Assembly: GCF_900142955.1 (NCBI RefSeq)
Contig: NZ_FRCP01000022.1
Location: 53,874 to 117,873, forward strand
DNA: 64,000 nt
Direction of reading: 5' to 3'
DNA from: Anaerosporobacter mobilis DSM 15930
GTDB lineage: Bacteria > Bacillota > Clostridia > Lachnospirales > Lachnospiraceae
Part shown: in pieces, positions 1 through 8,596 of the stretch
Layout of the letters: each line of letters begins with the position of its first letter
How positions within the stretch are numbered: position 1 is the stretch's first letter
Notes under the pieces: model-generated
What the model was told of the DNA's origin: nothing
Databases searched by the model: none
The model's input: only the letters and a program-made list of their open reading frames with translations
Program-made: the position numbers and the translations under genes

Positions 1-162
1 TAAAAAGCAGTCAACGGTACCTTCTCCACCATCAGCTATTGGTACTTTAATCGTTTCACATGAGGGAAAATGTTTCTTCACTACTGCTTCCATTACGTTG
101 CATATTTGAATGGATGATAACGTTCCTTTGTATGAATCTGGTATAATAATACAGCGCTTCAT
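1..162 (-). CDS. Glycerate kinase, N-terminal part (cut by window edge)
   Basis: The first 54 codons of a minus-strand gene are present; the rest lies outside the window. The start is ATG at 162, preceded by GGAGG eight bases upstream. The translation begins MKRCIIIPDSYKGTLSS and continues to IADGGEGTVD. These are the N-terminal signatures of the GarK/GlxK glycerate kinase family (PDSxKG and ADGGEGT), which phosphorylates glycerate to 2- or 3-phosphoglycerate in the cytoplasm. The family identification is firm for so short a fragment because both motifs are present at the expected spacing. Which isomer is formed cannot be said. Confidence 0.85.
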   Translation of the reverse strand, partial: MKRCIIIPDSYKGTLSSIQICNVMEAVVKKHFPSCETIKVPIADGGEGTVDCFL

Positions 163-180
163 CTGTTTCCTCCGTGATCT

Positions 181-3036
181 TTATATATGATTCTCAACAT
201 ACACAGCAAATTCCTTGATTGATATTGGTTTAGAATAATAATATCCTTGTGCTATGTCACAAGATATATTCTCTAAGAATTTCTCTTGCTCTATTGTCTC
301 CACACCTTCACAAACTACTTTCATATTAAGCTTATGTGCTAGCTCAACCACGTTTTCTATAACATCTCTTTTCGCTTGTGATTTTTCAGAATCTGTTAAG
401 AATTCTCTGTCGATCTTAAGTATATCCGCTGGCATCTCAGTAAGTAGATTTAATGAAGAATATCCGCTACCAAAGTCATCAATTGCAATCTTAATGTTGC
501 ATTCTTTTAGTTGATTTACAACTCGAACCAGACGAGTATGATTCTCAATATAGAAAGTTTCTGTTACTTCTAATTCAATTAGTTGCCCATCTACTCCCGT
601 ATTCTTCATTATTGCAAATATATTATCTACATATTGAGGATTTGAGAAGAGATATCTAGATTGATTTACCGAAATTGGGAATGTAGGTAAATCATTCTTA
701 ACTCTATTCACTATATACTCTGAGACTTCATTAAGCACATAGTAATCCAACTCCTCAATGAATCCATTTCGCTCAAAAACAGGTATGAACTGATCTGGAA
801 ATATCATAGTTTCATCTGGCTTTACCCAACGAATCAATGCCTCTGCGCCAACTAGCTTTTTCGTCTTAAGATCTACTTTAGGCTGATAGAATACTTTAAA
901 TTCCTTATCATTTAGGGCTTTCTTCATCTCTTCTTCTATCCGTGTTTCAAGTATTAGCTTTTCCTCCATCTCGTCCGTATAGATTACGTATAAGGAATGT
1001 CTTTTATCTTTATCCACTTTTCGTGCCAAGATGGCCTTATCAATCATGTTAGCAACAGCTTCCTTACGATTCTCAATTTGATATAATCCGAAATTCATAG
1101 TAATTGGAATATCTAGCTTATATTCTAGCCTTGCTTCATCTAAGAAATAATATATTTCTTGGATTAACTTAATATAGTTTGTGTTCTCAATTAATATTGC
1201 AAACTCATCATCGGATATCCTGGAAATAATCTCATCCTTTATTAATAAAGTTCGTACTTTACTTATAATAGTTTGCAATAAGTCATCTCCTACTTTTCTA
1301 CCATAATACTGGATAAAATACTTGAACCGATAGATATCGAATACCATGATGTAGTATTGTTTATTCTCCTGCTCTGCTAAGATTTTTGGAACAAGTTTTT
1401 CAAAATGTAGTTTATTGTAGCAGCCTGTTAATTTATCAAACGCGACTATTCGTCTGTACAACCTTTGTAGAATGATAATCAGTACAACAATTACGAATAA
1501 TGACAGTAGTGCAACAACTAAAATCATCTTACTGTACTCACGTAAGAAGGCGGATAGGCTAAATACGGAATGTTGATTGCTAAGTTCCATATTAATAGTT
1601 TCACACGAATCCATCGGAGACAAATACTGAATGCAATTATTAATGATCCCTATAAGTCGACTATCTGCATCGCTTGGTACTCCCATAGTAATTTCAATCT
1701 TAGCATTAGCCATTTGATTAACTAAGATTTCTTCGTCTCCACTGTTACGTAAAGCTTTGTTAACATTATAATAATCAATTACTGCAAAATCTGCTGTCTT
1801 TTTTTCTATTGCCTCTATACAATCTTCTAGTGTATCTGCCCAAAGGATATGGCGTACTTGAAATTGTTTATAAAAATAATTACTAAGATGTTTCATAGAC
1901 TTAACTGCTACAAGATTCAAGTCCTTTGTTTGATGAATGTATTCTTTCACACTCAATAACATTACCTGATTTGTAAAATAGGGCGATGTAATGTTTATAT
2001 TCCTGTTCGATAATTGTTGTTTTATATTGGGGATTACCGATATTAGATCAATTTTCCCAGTATCCATATCCCTATTCATATCTTCTAAAGAATCATAAGG
2101 ATAATATGTAAATTGTAAACCTGACAGCTTCTCTATTCGTTTACATAATTGAATCAATGCACCTGCTGCCTCTCCTTTTTCATTATAATAAGAATATGGG
2201 TACCAATCTTTTAGATATGCAACTCTCAAATTTTCCGTATCATTTATATAGGACATTTCACTTTTCGTGAATAATGGCTGCGTTGATGTAACACTCGTTC
2301 CATAGTATTCCTCATATAACTGCATCTCAAAGTAAGGATTATTACATTGTATCTGCTTCATTGCATCATCTAATGGTTCAAGTAACTCTTCGTTTCCTTC
2401 TTTTGTCATAAAATAAAACGGATCTACACTGAATTTTGCAACCATTCGAAATGTATCTTTCCATGAAAGGCTCCCTGCAACCATTGCATCGATTTCACCG
2501 GCCTGCAACGCATTCTGCATCAACTCATCTGTATCATATTCCTTATTATTATATTGAAAGCCCATCTTTTTTGCATAATCTGCAAATTCATTATTCTGAA
2601 AGCTGCCTTTTAGGAAACCGATATCACAATTATTAAACGCTTGTATATCATTATAATAAAATGTCTTGTTATCCGATTTCACTAATAAAACACCATACTC
2701 CTTACCGCAGGAATACTTTGAAAAGTCAAACTTCTCATCTCGTTCTTTTGAATACTGAGCGTTGCATAAGAAATCTATTTCCCCATCCTCAAGTTTTTGT
2801 AAACAATTTTCCCAAGTATCATATACATATTCATAATTCCAGTTCGTATACTTTGATATCTCTTCAAGATACGCAACACCATAACCTGAATACTCATCAG
2901 TAGCTTCTTCTTCTATAAATCTAGCGTAATCAATATAACCAATTTTTATTGTTTTGCGCTCTTTTCCTAGCGAATGAATAGGTATAATGCAAGTGATAAT
3001 AAGTAACAAAAAAAACAACCGACTCTTTTGTTTCAT
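181..3036 (-). CDS. Membrane GGDEF/EAL protein with two periplasmic-binding-type sensor domains
   Basis: The ATG at 3036 is chosen because AGGAGG lies just upstream; a longer reading from 3075 has no such site. The 951-residue protein has an N-terminal hydrophobic signal, two SBP_bac_3-like domains (about 30-255 and 270-485), one membrane segment near 502-525, a GGDEF domain (about 530-675) and an EAL domain (about 695-945). The GGDEF signature reads SDDEF (near residue 609), so cyclase activity is doubtful. The EAL domain keeps AEALIRW, the DDFGSGYSSL loop and the later Glu residues, which suggests an active c-di-GMP phosphodiesterase. The sensor domains should bind a small extracellular ligand, perhaps an amino acid. 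It is transcribed towards the glycerate kinase gene with a short gap, but a shared role is not evident. Confidence 0.88.
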   Translation of the reverse strand: MKQKSRLFFLLLIITCIIPIHSLGKERKTIKIGYIDYARFIEEEATDEYSGYGVAYLEEISKYTNWNYEYVYDTWENCLQKLEDGEIDFLCNAQYSKERDEKFDFSKYSCGKEYGVLLVKSDNKTFYYNDIQAFNNCDIGFLKGSFQNNEFADYAKKMGFQYNNKEYDTDELMQNALQAGEIDAMVAGSLSWKDTFRMVAKFSVDPFYFMTKEGNEELLEPLDDAMKQIQCNNPYFEMQLYEEYYGTSVTSTQPLFTKSEMSYINDTENLRVAYLKDWYPYSYYNEKGEAAGALIQLCKRIEKLSGLQFTYYPYDSLEDMNRDMDTGKIDLISVIPNIKQQLSNRNINITSPYFTNQVMLLSVKEYIHQTKDLNLVAVKSMKHLSNYFYKQFQVRHILWADTLEDCIEAIEKKTADFAVIDYYNVNKALRNSGDEEILVNQMANAKIEITMGVPSDADSRLIGIINNCIQYLSPMDSCETINMELSNQHSVFSLSAFLREYSKMILVVALLSLFVIVVLIIILQRLYRRIVAFDKLTGCYNKLHFEKLVPKILAEQENKQYYIMVFDIYRFKYFIQYYGRKVGDDLLQTIISKVRTLLIKDEIISRISDDEFAILIENTNYIKLIQEIYYFLDEARLEYKLDIPITMNFGLYQIENRKEAVANMIDKAILARKVDKDKRHSLYVIYTDEMEEKLILETRIEEEMKKALNDKEFKVFYQPKVDLKTKKLVGAEALIRWVKPDETMIFPDQFIPVFERNGFIEELDYYVLNEVSEYIVNRVKNDLPTFPISVNQSRYLFSNPQYVDNIFAIMKNTGVDGQLIELEVTETFYIENHTRLVRVVNQLKECNIKIAIDDFGSGYSSLNLLTEMPADILKIDREFLTDSEKSQAKRDVIENVVELAHKLNMKVVCEGVETIEQEKFLENISCDIAQGYYYSKPISIKEFAVYVENHI

Positions 3037-3321
3037 ATGTACTCCTCCTAAACTGATAATCAGAATAAAATACAATATTATACTTCTTTCTCTTATATTA
3101 TATATTATCTTCCTTATTATTTCATTATATTTTTACCAAGTCATAATAGAAACCTTATATACTAACCCCTTGTTTCCATTTTTCTATTGGTATATAATGA
3201 ATCACAGTTAATATAGACAAACTTCATCTATCAGAGGTAATTTTTCATTCAATAAAATAGATAGTAAAACGTGAATTTCTATCATTGACGCCACTAACTT
3301 ACACACAGAAAGGATAATACT

Positions 3322-4035
3322 ATGAAATACGAATTAGATATTCATACACATACAATAGCAAGTGGACATGCCTATAATACTTTGCAAGAGATGATCCATA
3401 CAGCAAAGGAAAAAGGACTTAAATTATTAGGAGTATCCGATCATGCCATTGCGATGCCTGGAACTTGTCACTTATTCTACTTCCATAATCTAAAGGTAGT
3501 CGAAAGACAATACGGGGATTTAGAACTTATGCTTGGTTCAGAAGTAAATGTTATTGGTTATAACGGGGAACTAGACTTAGATGAAGAGACTCTTAAAGGT
3601 CTCGATTATGCCATTGCAAGTCTTCATACTCCTTGCCTTGCACCCGGAACAATGGCGCAGAATACCAATGCATTGATCAAAGCTATGGAAAATCCACATA
3701 TCAATGTAATTGGGCATCCAGATGATTCCCGTTTTCCTATTGATTATGAACAATTAGTACTTGCAGCAAAGAAAAACCATGTCCTTATTGAAATCAATAA
3801 CAGTTCCTTGAATCCAAAAGGATTCCGTCAAAATGCAAGGGAGAACGATATTACAATTCTAAATCTCTGTAAGCAATATGATGTACCTGTTTGCTTAAAC
3901 AGTGATGCTCATATCTCATCCGATATTGGTAATACCATATTCATTGATCCATTACTAGCTGAGACGAATTTTCCAGAAGAACTTATAATAAATACTTCCG
4001 TTGATAAATTCAAACATTTCCTATCAAACAAATAA
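3322..4035 (+). CDS. PHP-domain phosphoesterase, YcdX type
   Basis: The 237-residue cytoplasmic protein starts at an ATG with an AGAAAGGA ribosome site. It opens with the metal-binding DIHTHTIASGHA motif, followed by LGVSDHA, then GHPDDSRFP near residue 130 and LNSDAHIS near 195. These are the His/Asp metal ligands of the PHP fold, in the arrangement of the YcdX-like phosphatases. These enzymes use a multinuclear metal site to hydrolyse phosphoesters, but the physiological substrate is unknown. The gene stands alone between divergent and co-directional neighbours. Confidence 0.85.
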   Translation: MKYELDIHTHTIASGHAYNTLQEMIHTAKEKGLKLLGVSDHAIAMPGTCHLFYFHNLKVVERQYGDLELMLGSEVNVIGYNGELDLDEETLKGLDYAIASLHTPCLAPGTMAQNTNALIKAMENPHINVIGHPDDSRFPIDYEQLVLAAKKNHVLIEINNSSLNPKGFRQNARENDITILNLCKQYDVPVCLNSDAHISSDIGNTIFIDPLLAETNFPEELIINTSVDKFKHFLSNK

Positions 4036-4180
4036 GTTATGCGCTATTTTCAGTAAATACATCTGTATTTTTAATAAATATCAGAGTATTTCCAAAGTGT
4101 GTGACATTTCGATATAACTTACAGGAATAGTTTCTATAACATCCTTACGTTTCCCTCTTTACTTTATAACTTTATCGTGG

Positions 4181-4186
4181 TAAAAT
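4181..4186 (+). promoter_or_regulatory. Candidate sigma-A promoter (-10) for the YerC-like gene
   Basis: TAAAAT is preceded by a TG extended -10 dinucleotide and, 17 bases upstream at 4158-4163, by TTTACT. The start codon at 4217 is about 30 bases downstream, giving a short leader. Pattern match only. Confidence 0.45.
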
Positions 4187-4216
4187 ATTATATATTTCAA
4201 AAAAGGAGCGTAAGGA

Positions 4217-4537
4217 ATGAGTAAGAAGATTAGAACCACTGCTGTAGATTATTTGTTTGAAGCAATTCTAAGTCTTAAAGATAACGAAGAATGTTATACA
4301 TTCTTTGAAGACGTATGCACAGTGAATGAACTATTATCTCTCTCTCAAAGATTTGAAGTTGCGAAGATGCTTCGTCAACATAAAACATATCTTGAAATTG
4401 CAGAGAAAACTGGTGCTTCAACCGCTACCATCAGCAGAGTGAATCGTTCCCTCAACTACGGAAACGATGGTTACGATATGGTCTTCTCCCGTTTAGGAGA
4501 ATTATTCGAAGATGAATCTACAGATTCTGAACAATAG
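4217..4537 (+). CDS. YerC/YecD-family TrpR-like regulator
   Basis: A 106-residue protein starting after AAAAGGAGCG. The middle and C-terminal part (LSLSQRFEVAKMLRQHKTY, then EIAEKTGASTATISRVNRSL) matches the TrpR-like helix-turn-helix family that NCBI names YerC/YecD. In Bacilli the family member sits next to pcrA and related genes; here pcrA is 0.9 kb downstream, with an opposite-strand gene between. It is probably a small DNA-binding transcription factor. Whether tryptophan or another effector is bound is unknown, and no trp genes are nearby. The gene ends in the bidirectional terminator at 4543-4597. Confidence 0.88.
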   Translation: MSKKIRTTAVDYLFEAILSLKDNEECYTFFEDVCTVNELLSLSQRFEVAKMLRQHKTYLEIAEKTGASTATISRVNRSLNYGNDGYDMVFSRLGELFEDESTDSEQ

Positions 4538-4542
4538 AATGA

Positions 4543-4597
4543 CATATAGAAAAAGAACGTTAGGTGGGACAACCTCCTAACGTTCTTTTTCTATATG
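4543..4597. terminator. Bidirectional terminator between convergent genes
   Basis: A perfect 22-bp stem (4543-4564 with 4576-4597) and an 11-base loop include A-rich and T-rich arms, so it can stop transcription from both sides. It is nested inside a second perfect 15-bp inverted repeat (4534-4548 with 4603-4617) whose inner bases overlap the first stem. Confidence 0.9.
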
Positions 4598-4622
4598 TTT
4601 TTTATATGTCATTCTATATAAT

Positions 4623-5288
4623 CTATTCTTTTTTAGGAGAAGCTTTTTCAGCTTCTTTTTCTTTTTTCTTCTTAGGCTTATCTTCATCCTGATTAACATT
4701 TATCGAATCAATTAATCTCTCAATAATGGCCTTCTTTACATACACATCAAAACTTAGCATACAAATCATGGAGAATGTCGATAGAAAATCCTTCTCTTCT
4801 TCTGGTGCTTTTTCAAAAGTAGATTTCGACCTTGTATACTTCTTCATCACATCTTTCACTAGTAAATCAATATGTTCTTTTTCAAGGTTGAACACTTCAC
4901 TGTAGATGTCCTCTAAGTCAATTCCCATATCAGACTGATAATACATCTCTGTTAAAGGATTCAATATATTCTGGATATCCGTTATTGAGAGAATATTCTT
5001 ATAATAATATATAAATATTAATAATATCATATGTTCTTTCGTATATTTCTTCTTGTTCGGTGGGGGTAATAGATTATTCTTAGTGTAGTTGTTAATCATC
5101 GTTTTGGTTAACATCTTATCATCTTTATCACGTATGTTTGACTTAAGATGCTTGTCCATATACGTAGTAACCTGATCCATATATAACTCTATATTCGGTA
5201 TGTCCTCTGCCTTAATGTAATCAATTTTTTTGATATCATTTAATAATTTATTCATATATTCATCTCTAGATATATCCAATTTTATCAC
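4623..5288 (-). CDS. DUF1836-family protein
   Basis: The 221-residue reading starts at GTG (5288); an in-frame ATG at residue 12 is an alternative, since the GAGG site nearly touches the GTG. Residues about 65-190 fit the DUF1836 family (YTKNNLLPPPNKKKYTKEHM, then a hydrophobic helix with LSITDIQNIL). That family has a MerR-like winged-helix character and is common in Firmicutes. The C-terminus is a Lys/Glu-rich tail (KPKKKKEKEAEKASPKKE), probably disordered. It is likely cytoplasmic and DNA-associated; no specific role is known. It is convergent with the YerC-like gene and divergent from pcrA. Confidence 0.75.
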   Translation of the reverse strand: MIKLDISRDEYMNKLLNDIKKIDYIKAEDIPNIELYMDQVTTYMDKHLKSNIRDKDDKMLTKTMINNYTKNNLLPPPNKKKYTKEHMILLIFIYYYKNILSITDIQNILNPLTEMYYQSDMGIDLEDIYSEVFNLEKEHIDLLVKDVMKKYTRSKSTFEKAPEEEKDFLSTFSMICMLSFDVYVKKAIIERLIDSINVNQDEDKPKKKKEKEAEKASPKKE

Positions 5289-5373
5289 CTCGTTGTATAT
5301 ATTATATAGTATTTGATACTAGATAACAAGTACTAAATAACAATATCTATATCAAATTAAGTTTGAATATGAG

Positions 5374-5402
5374 TTGTAACCTAATATAGATAATGCTATA
5401 AT
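5374..5402 (+). promoter_or_regulatory. Sigma-A promoter of pcrA
   Basis: TTGTAA (5374-5379), a 17-base spacer and TATAAT (5397-5402), with TGC directly before the -10 giving an extended -10. The pcrA start codon lies 67 bases downstream. Confidence 0.75.
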
Positions 5403-5469
5403 ATAAACATATGTTTGTAACTTATCAGTTACCGATTTTACCATTTTATAAAGATAGGCGGTATTCATT

Positions 5470-7833
5470 ATGAGTATTTATGATACACTTAATCCTCAGC
5501 AGTTAGAAGCTGTTAAACACAATAAAGGACCCTTGCTTATATTAGCAGGTGCTGGTTCAGGAAAGACAAGAGTTCTTACCCATCGAATTGCATACTTAAT
5601 TGATGAACTTGATGTTAATCCATGGAACATATTAGCCATTACCTTCACAAACAAAGCTGCTAAAGAGATGCGTGAAAGGGTTGATAACATAGTTGGATAT
5701 GGGTCTGAGAATATCTGGGTTAGTACGTTCCATTCAACCTGTGTACGTATCCTTCGTCGATATATCGATTGTCTTGGTTATGATAAGAACTTTACTATAT
5801 ATGATACAGATGACCAAAAGACCTTAATCCGTGATGTGTGTAAATATCTTAACATCGATACAAAAACCTACAAGGAACGCTCCTTATTAAGCGCTATCTC
5901 AGCAGCGAAAAATGAGTTAATTACACCAGAGAGATATGAACGTGAATCACAGGGCGACTTAACCAAAAGTAAATATGCTAGCGTTTATAAAGAATATCAA
6001 AAACGTTTGAAACAAAACAATGCTCTCGACTTTGACGATTTGATTTTCAAAACAGTGGAACTATTCGAAAACCACACTGATGCTCTTGAATATTATCAAA
6101 AACGATTCAAATATATCATGGTTGATGAATATCAAGATACCAACACAGTACAGTTTAAACTAATTAGTACTTTAGCTTCTAGACGAAACGAAGATGGAAT
6201 AATTGAGAATAACCTATGTGTCGTTGGAGATGATGACCAATCCATCTACAAATTCCGTGGTGCCAATATCTACAATATACTTAACTTTGAAAAGCAATTT
6301 CCTTCAACTAAGGTAATCAAACTTGAACAAAACTACCGTTCCACAAGCACTATTCTAGATGCAGCAAACGAAGTAATCCATAATAATCTTGGGCGTAAGG
6401 ACAAGCGTCTATGGACAGATAATGGTGAGGGCGAACCCTTATCCTTTACACAATTTGATACAGAATATGAAGAAGCCAATGAAATTGTTTCAGATATGTA
6501 TAACTTAATACTAAACGATGGCCACGACTATAACGAATTTGCCATTCTATATCGTACCAATGCACAGTCCCGTATATTCGAAGAGAAATTAATTCTTCGT
6601 AATATTCCTTATAAAATTGTTGGCGGTACTAACTTTTATCAAAGAAAAGAAATCAAAGATATCTTAGCATACCTTAAAACAATAGATAATGGTCTTGATG
6701 ATATCGCGGTAAAACGTATCATTAATATACCACGTCGTGGAATTGGCTTAACCACCATTGACCGCGTAACTGATTATGCAATATGGAATGGAATGAGTTT
6801 CTACGAAGCATTAAAACATGCTGAGTCTATTCCAGGCTTAGGACGTGGTACTTCAAAGATCTCCCCATTTGTTAGTTTAATTGAAGTCCTAAAGTCAAAG
6901 ATGGCAAATCCAGCGTATTCCCTAGAGGATTTAATTAATGAGGTTTTAGAAGCAACTGGTTATCTAAGCGAACTTGAAGCGGAGGATACCGAAGAAGCAC
7001 AAGGAAGAATTGAAAATATTAACGAATTAATTAATAAAGTGGTTTCTTATGAAAAGACAACGGAAGAAGAACCTAGCTTGAGTGGTTTCTTAGAAGAAGT
7101 TGCATTAGTTGCAGATATTGATAATTTAGAAGATTCTAATAATGTTGTTGTTTTAATGACACTTCATTCAGCAAAAGGTCTTGAATTCCCTTATGTATAC
7201 TTATGTGGAATGGAAGAAGGAATCTTCCCAAGTTATATGTGTATCAATTCTGATGATCCTACAGACATTGAAGAAGAACGTCGCCTTTGTTATGTAGGGA
7301 TCACTCGTGCAATGAAGAGATTGTATCTTAGTGCGGCTAGACAACGTATGGTCAGAGGCGAAACACAATTCAATCGTCCTTCCCGTTTTATAGGCGAGAT
7401 ACCACGCTATTTATTAAGCCAATCCTCCTCTTCGGGTAATCGTTATAGTGCTGGAGGTAATTCGTCTTCCCAATTTGGTGGTTCTCCCGCTAAGACTCCT
7501 TATTACGGAAGCGGTTCAACACAAAAAGGCGGCACCTGGACACCTCAAGAGAATACGCAATCGGACGGGAAAGATGTCTTTGCGAATAATCCATTTATCA
7601 CAAAAGGCTTTGGTGGTTCAAGTAAACTTGGTCCTACTACTTTCGATAAAATCAAACCATCACCTGCTGTTATTGATTATGGCGTAGGTGATACCGTTAA
7701 ACATATCAAGTTCGGTGTTGGAATTGTATCTGAGATGGTAAAACAAGGTGATGATTATGTAGTAAGTGTGGATTTTGATACATTAGGTACCAAAAAGATG
7801 AAGGCCTCTTTTGCAAAATTACAGAAACTATAG
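5470..7833 (+). CDS. pcrA: ATP-dependent DNA helicase PcrA (UvrD/Rep family)
   Basis: A 787-residue SF1A helicase, which unwinds DNA 3' to 5' in repair and replication restart and removes RecA and transcription obstacles. Visible motifs in order are the Q motif (LNPQQLEAV), Walker A GAGSGKT (27-33), motif Ia TFTNKAAKEM, STFHS, Walker B VDEYQDT (near 218), GDDDQSIYKFRGA, the LEQNYRST motif IV region, motif V TLHSAKGLEFPYV and motif VI YVGITRAMKRL. After a Gly/Ser-rich linker (about 650-730) comes the C-terminal Tudor-like RNA-polymerase-binding segment (VGDTVKHIKFGVGIV). Length and order are normal for PcrA. It has its own promoter and no partner gene such as ligA beside it. Confidence 0.97.
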   Translation: MSIYDTLNPQQLEAVKHNKGPLLILAGAGSGKTRVLTHRIAYLIDELDVNPWNILAITFTNKAAKEMRERVDNIVGYGSENIWVSTFHSTCVRILRRYIDCLGYDKNFTIYDTDDQKTLIRDVCKYLNIDTKTYKERSLLSAISAAKNELITPERYERESQGDLTKSKYASVYKEYQKRLKQNNALDFDDLIFKTVELFENHTDALEYYQKRFKYIMVDEYQDTNTVQFKLISTLASRRNEDGIIENNLCVVGDDDQSIYKFRGANIYNILNFEKQFPSTKVIKLEQNYRSTSTILDAANEVIHNNLGRKDKRLWTDNGEGEPLSFTQFDTEYEEANEIVSDMYNLILNDGHDYNEFAILYRTNAQSRIFEEKLILRNIPYKIVGGTNFYQRKEIKDILAYLKTIDNGLDDIAVKRIINIPRRGIGLTTIDRVTDYAIWNGMSFYEALKHAESIPGLGRGTSKISPFVSLIEVLKSKMANPAYSLEDLINEVLEATGYLSELEAEDTEEAQGRIENINELINKVVSYEKTTEEEPSLSGFLEEVALVADIDNLEDSNNVVVLMTLHSAKGLEFPYVYLCGMEEGIFPSYMCINSDDPTDIEEERRLCYVGITRAMKRLYLSAARQRMVRGETQFNRPSRFIGEIPRYLLSQSSSSGNRYSAGGNSSSQFGGSPAKTPYYGSGSTQKGGTWTPQENTQSDGKDVFANNPFITKGFGGSSKLGPTTFDKIKPSPAVIDYGVGDTVKHIKFGVGIVSEMVKQGDDYVVSVDFDTLGTKKMKASFAKLQKL

Positions 7834-7936
7834 AAAGTATAGTTTTGGGTTTTAGTTTTGTCTGATTATATATTATATATTTTTACGTTAATTTATTAAA
7901 TAATTCAATACTATAGTAAAATATAAACTTTCGTGG

Positions 7937-7942
7937 TATAAT
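7937..7942 (+). promoter_or_regulatory. Extended -10 promoter upstream of the acidic-tail membrane gene
   Basis: TATAAT is preceded by TGG (extended -10). No good -35 hexamer is visible. It lies 63 bases upstream of the start at 8006. Confidence 0.5.
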
Positions 7943-8005
7943 AATATGGATATCAACTAGTCAGACAAACCGTTTGATTAGTACGAAAAGAAAGGATGTG
8001 TACGT

Positions 8006-8320
8006 ATGAATAACAAAATCGAAGAATTACTAAGTGCTGTAAAACTAAATGACCTTATCTCTAGAAAGCAAATTCAAGAAAAGAAAAAAAATAAAGCATT
8101 ATGTGTAGTAGCCATTATTGCTGCTGTAGCTGCTATCGCTGCTGTCGTTTATGCTATTTACAAACGTTGTACACCTGATTATCTAGAAGACTTTGATGAA
8201 GACTTCGATGACGATTATGAAGATGATTTTGAAGATGATTCTTTTGAAATTGAAGAAGACTCTGAAGAAGCAGTGCAAGAAGATTCAGAAAACTTCGAAG
8301 AAGAATTAGAAGAAAAATAA
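8006..8320 (+). CDS. Small single-pass membrane protein with an acidic C-terminal tail
   Basis: The 104-residue protein starts after GAAAGGATGTG. Residues 1-30 are a charged, Lys-rich amphipathic segment. Residues about 31-51 are a strongly hydrophobic Ala/Val membrane helix (VVAIIAAVAAIAAVVYAIY). The last 45 residues are almost entirely Asp and Glu, with Phe or Tyr interspersed (DFDEDFDDDYEDDF). The composition predicts a disordered, highly negative domain on one side of the membrane. I do not recognise a named family. The acidic tail could bind cations or basic proteins, but this is speculation. It is monocistronic, with its own promoter and terminator. Confidence 0.8.
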   Translation: MNNKIEELLSAVKLNDLISRKQIQEKKKNKALCVVAIIAAVAAIAAVVYAIYKRCTPDYLEDFDEDFDDDYEDDFEDDSFEIEEDSEEAVQEDSENFEEELEEK

Positions 8321-8372
8321 TTGGTAACTGAATCGTTACCGTAATATTAAGTAGTTTAATAGCAATATATAT

Positions 8373-8416
8373 AAATAACTCCAATCACTAACTAAGTGAT
8401 TGGAGTTATTTTTTAT
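8373..8416 (+). terminator. Rho-independent terminator of the acidic-tail gene
   Basis: A perfect 16-bp stem (8374-8389 with 8395-8410) and a 5-base loop are followed by a run of T. Confidence 0.92.
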
Positions 8417-8521
8417 GCTTCCCTAAAGGCTATCTTAAGTAAGATTGGGGATATTACTGTTGTAATAACTACAACAATAATAGCGATGTTTTTATAACTT
8501 ATCTATAGTATACCCATTAGG

Positions 8522-8571
8522 CAAAAAATACAGATACCACACTAAGCTTGCTACTTACTTAGTGCGATATC
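8522..8571 (-). terminator. Terminator of the NMT1-like lipoprotein gene
   Basis: On the minus strand, GATATCGCACTAAG pairs with CTTAGTGTGGTATC (two G:U pairs) and is followed by TGTATTTTTTG. It lies 26 bases after the stop codon at 8597. Confidence 0.8.
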
Positions 8572-8596
8572 CTTGTTTTGAAACTCTATCATTTTA

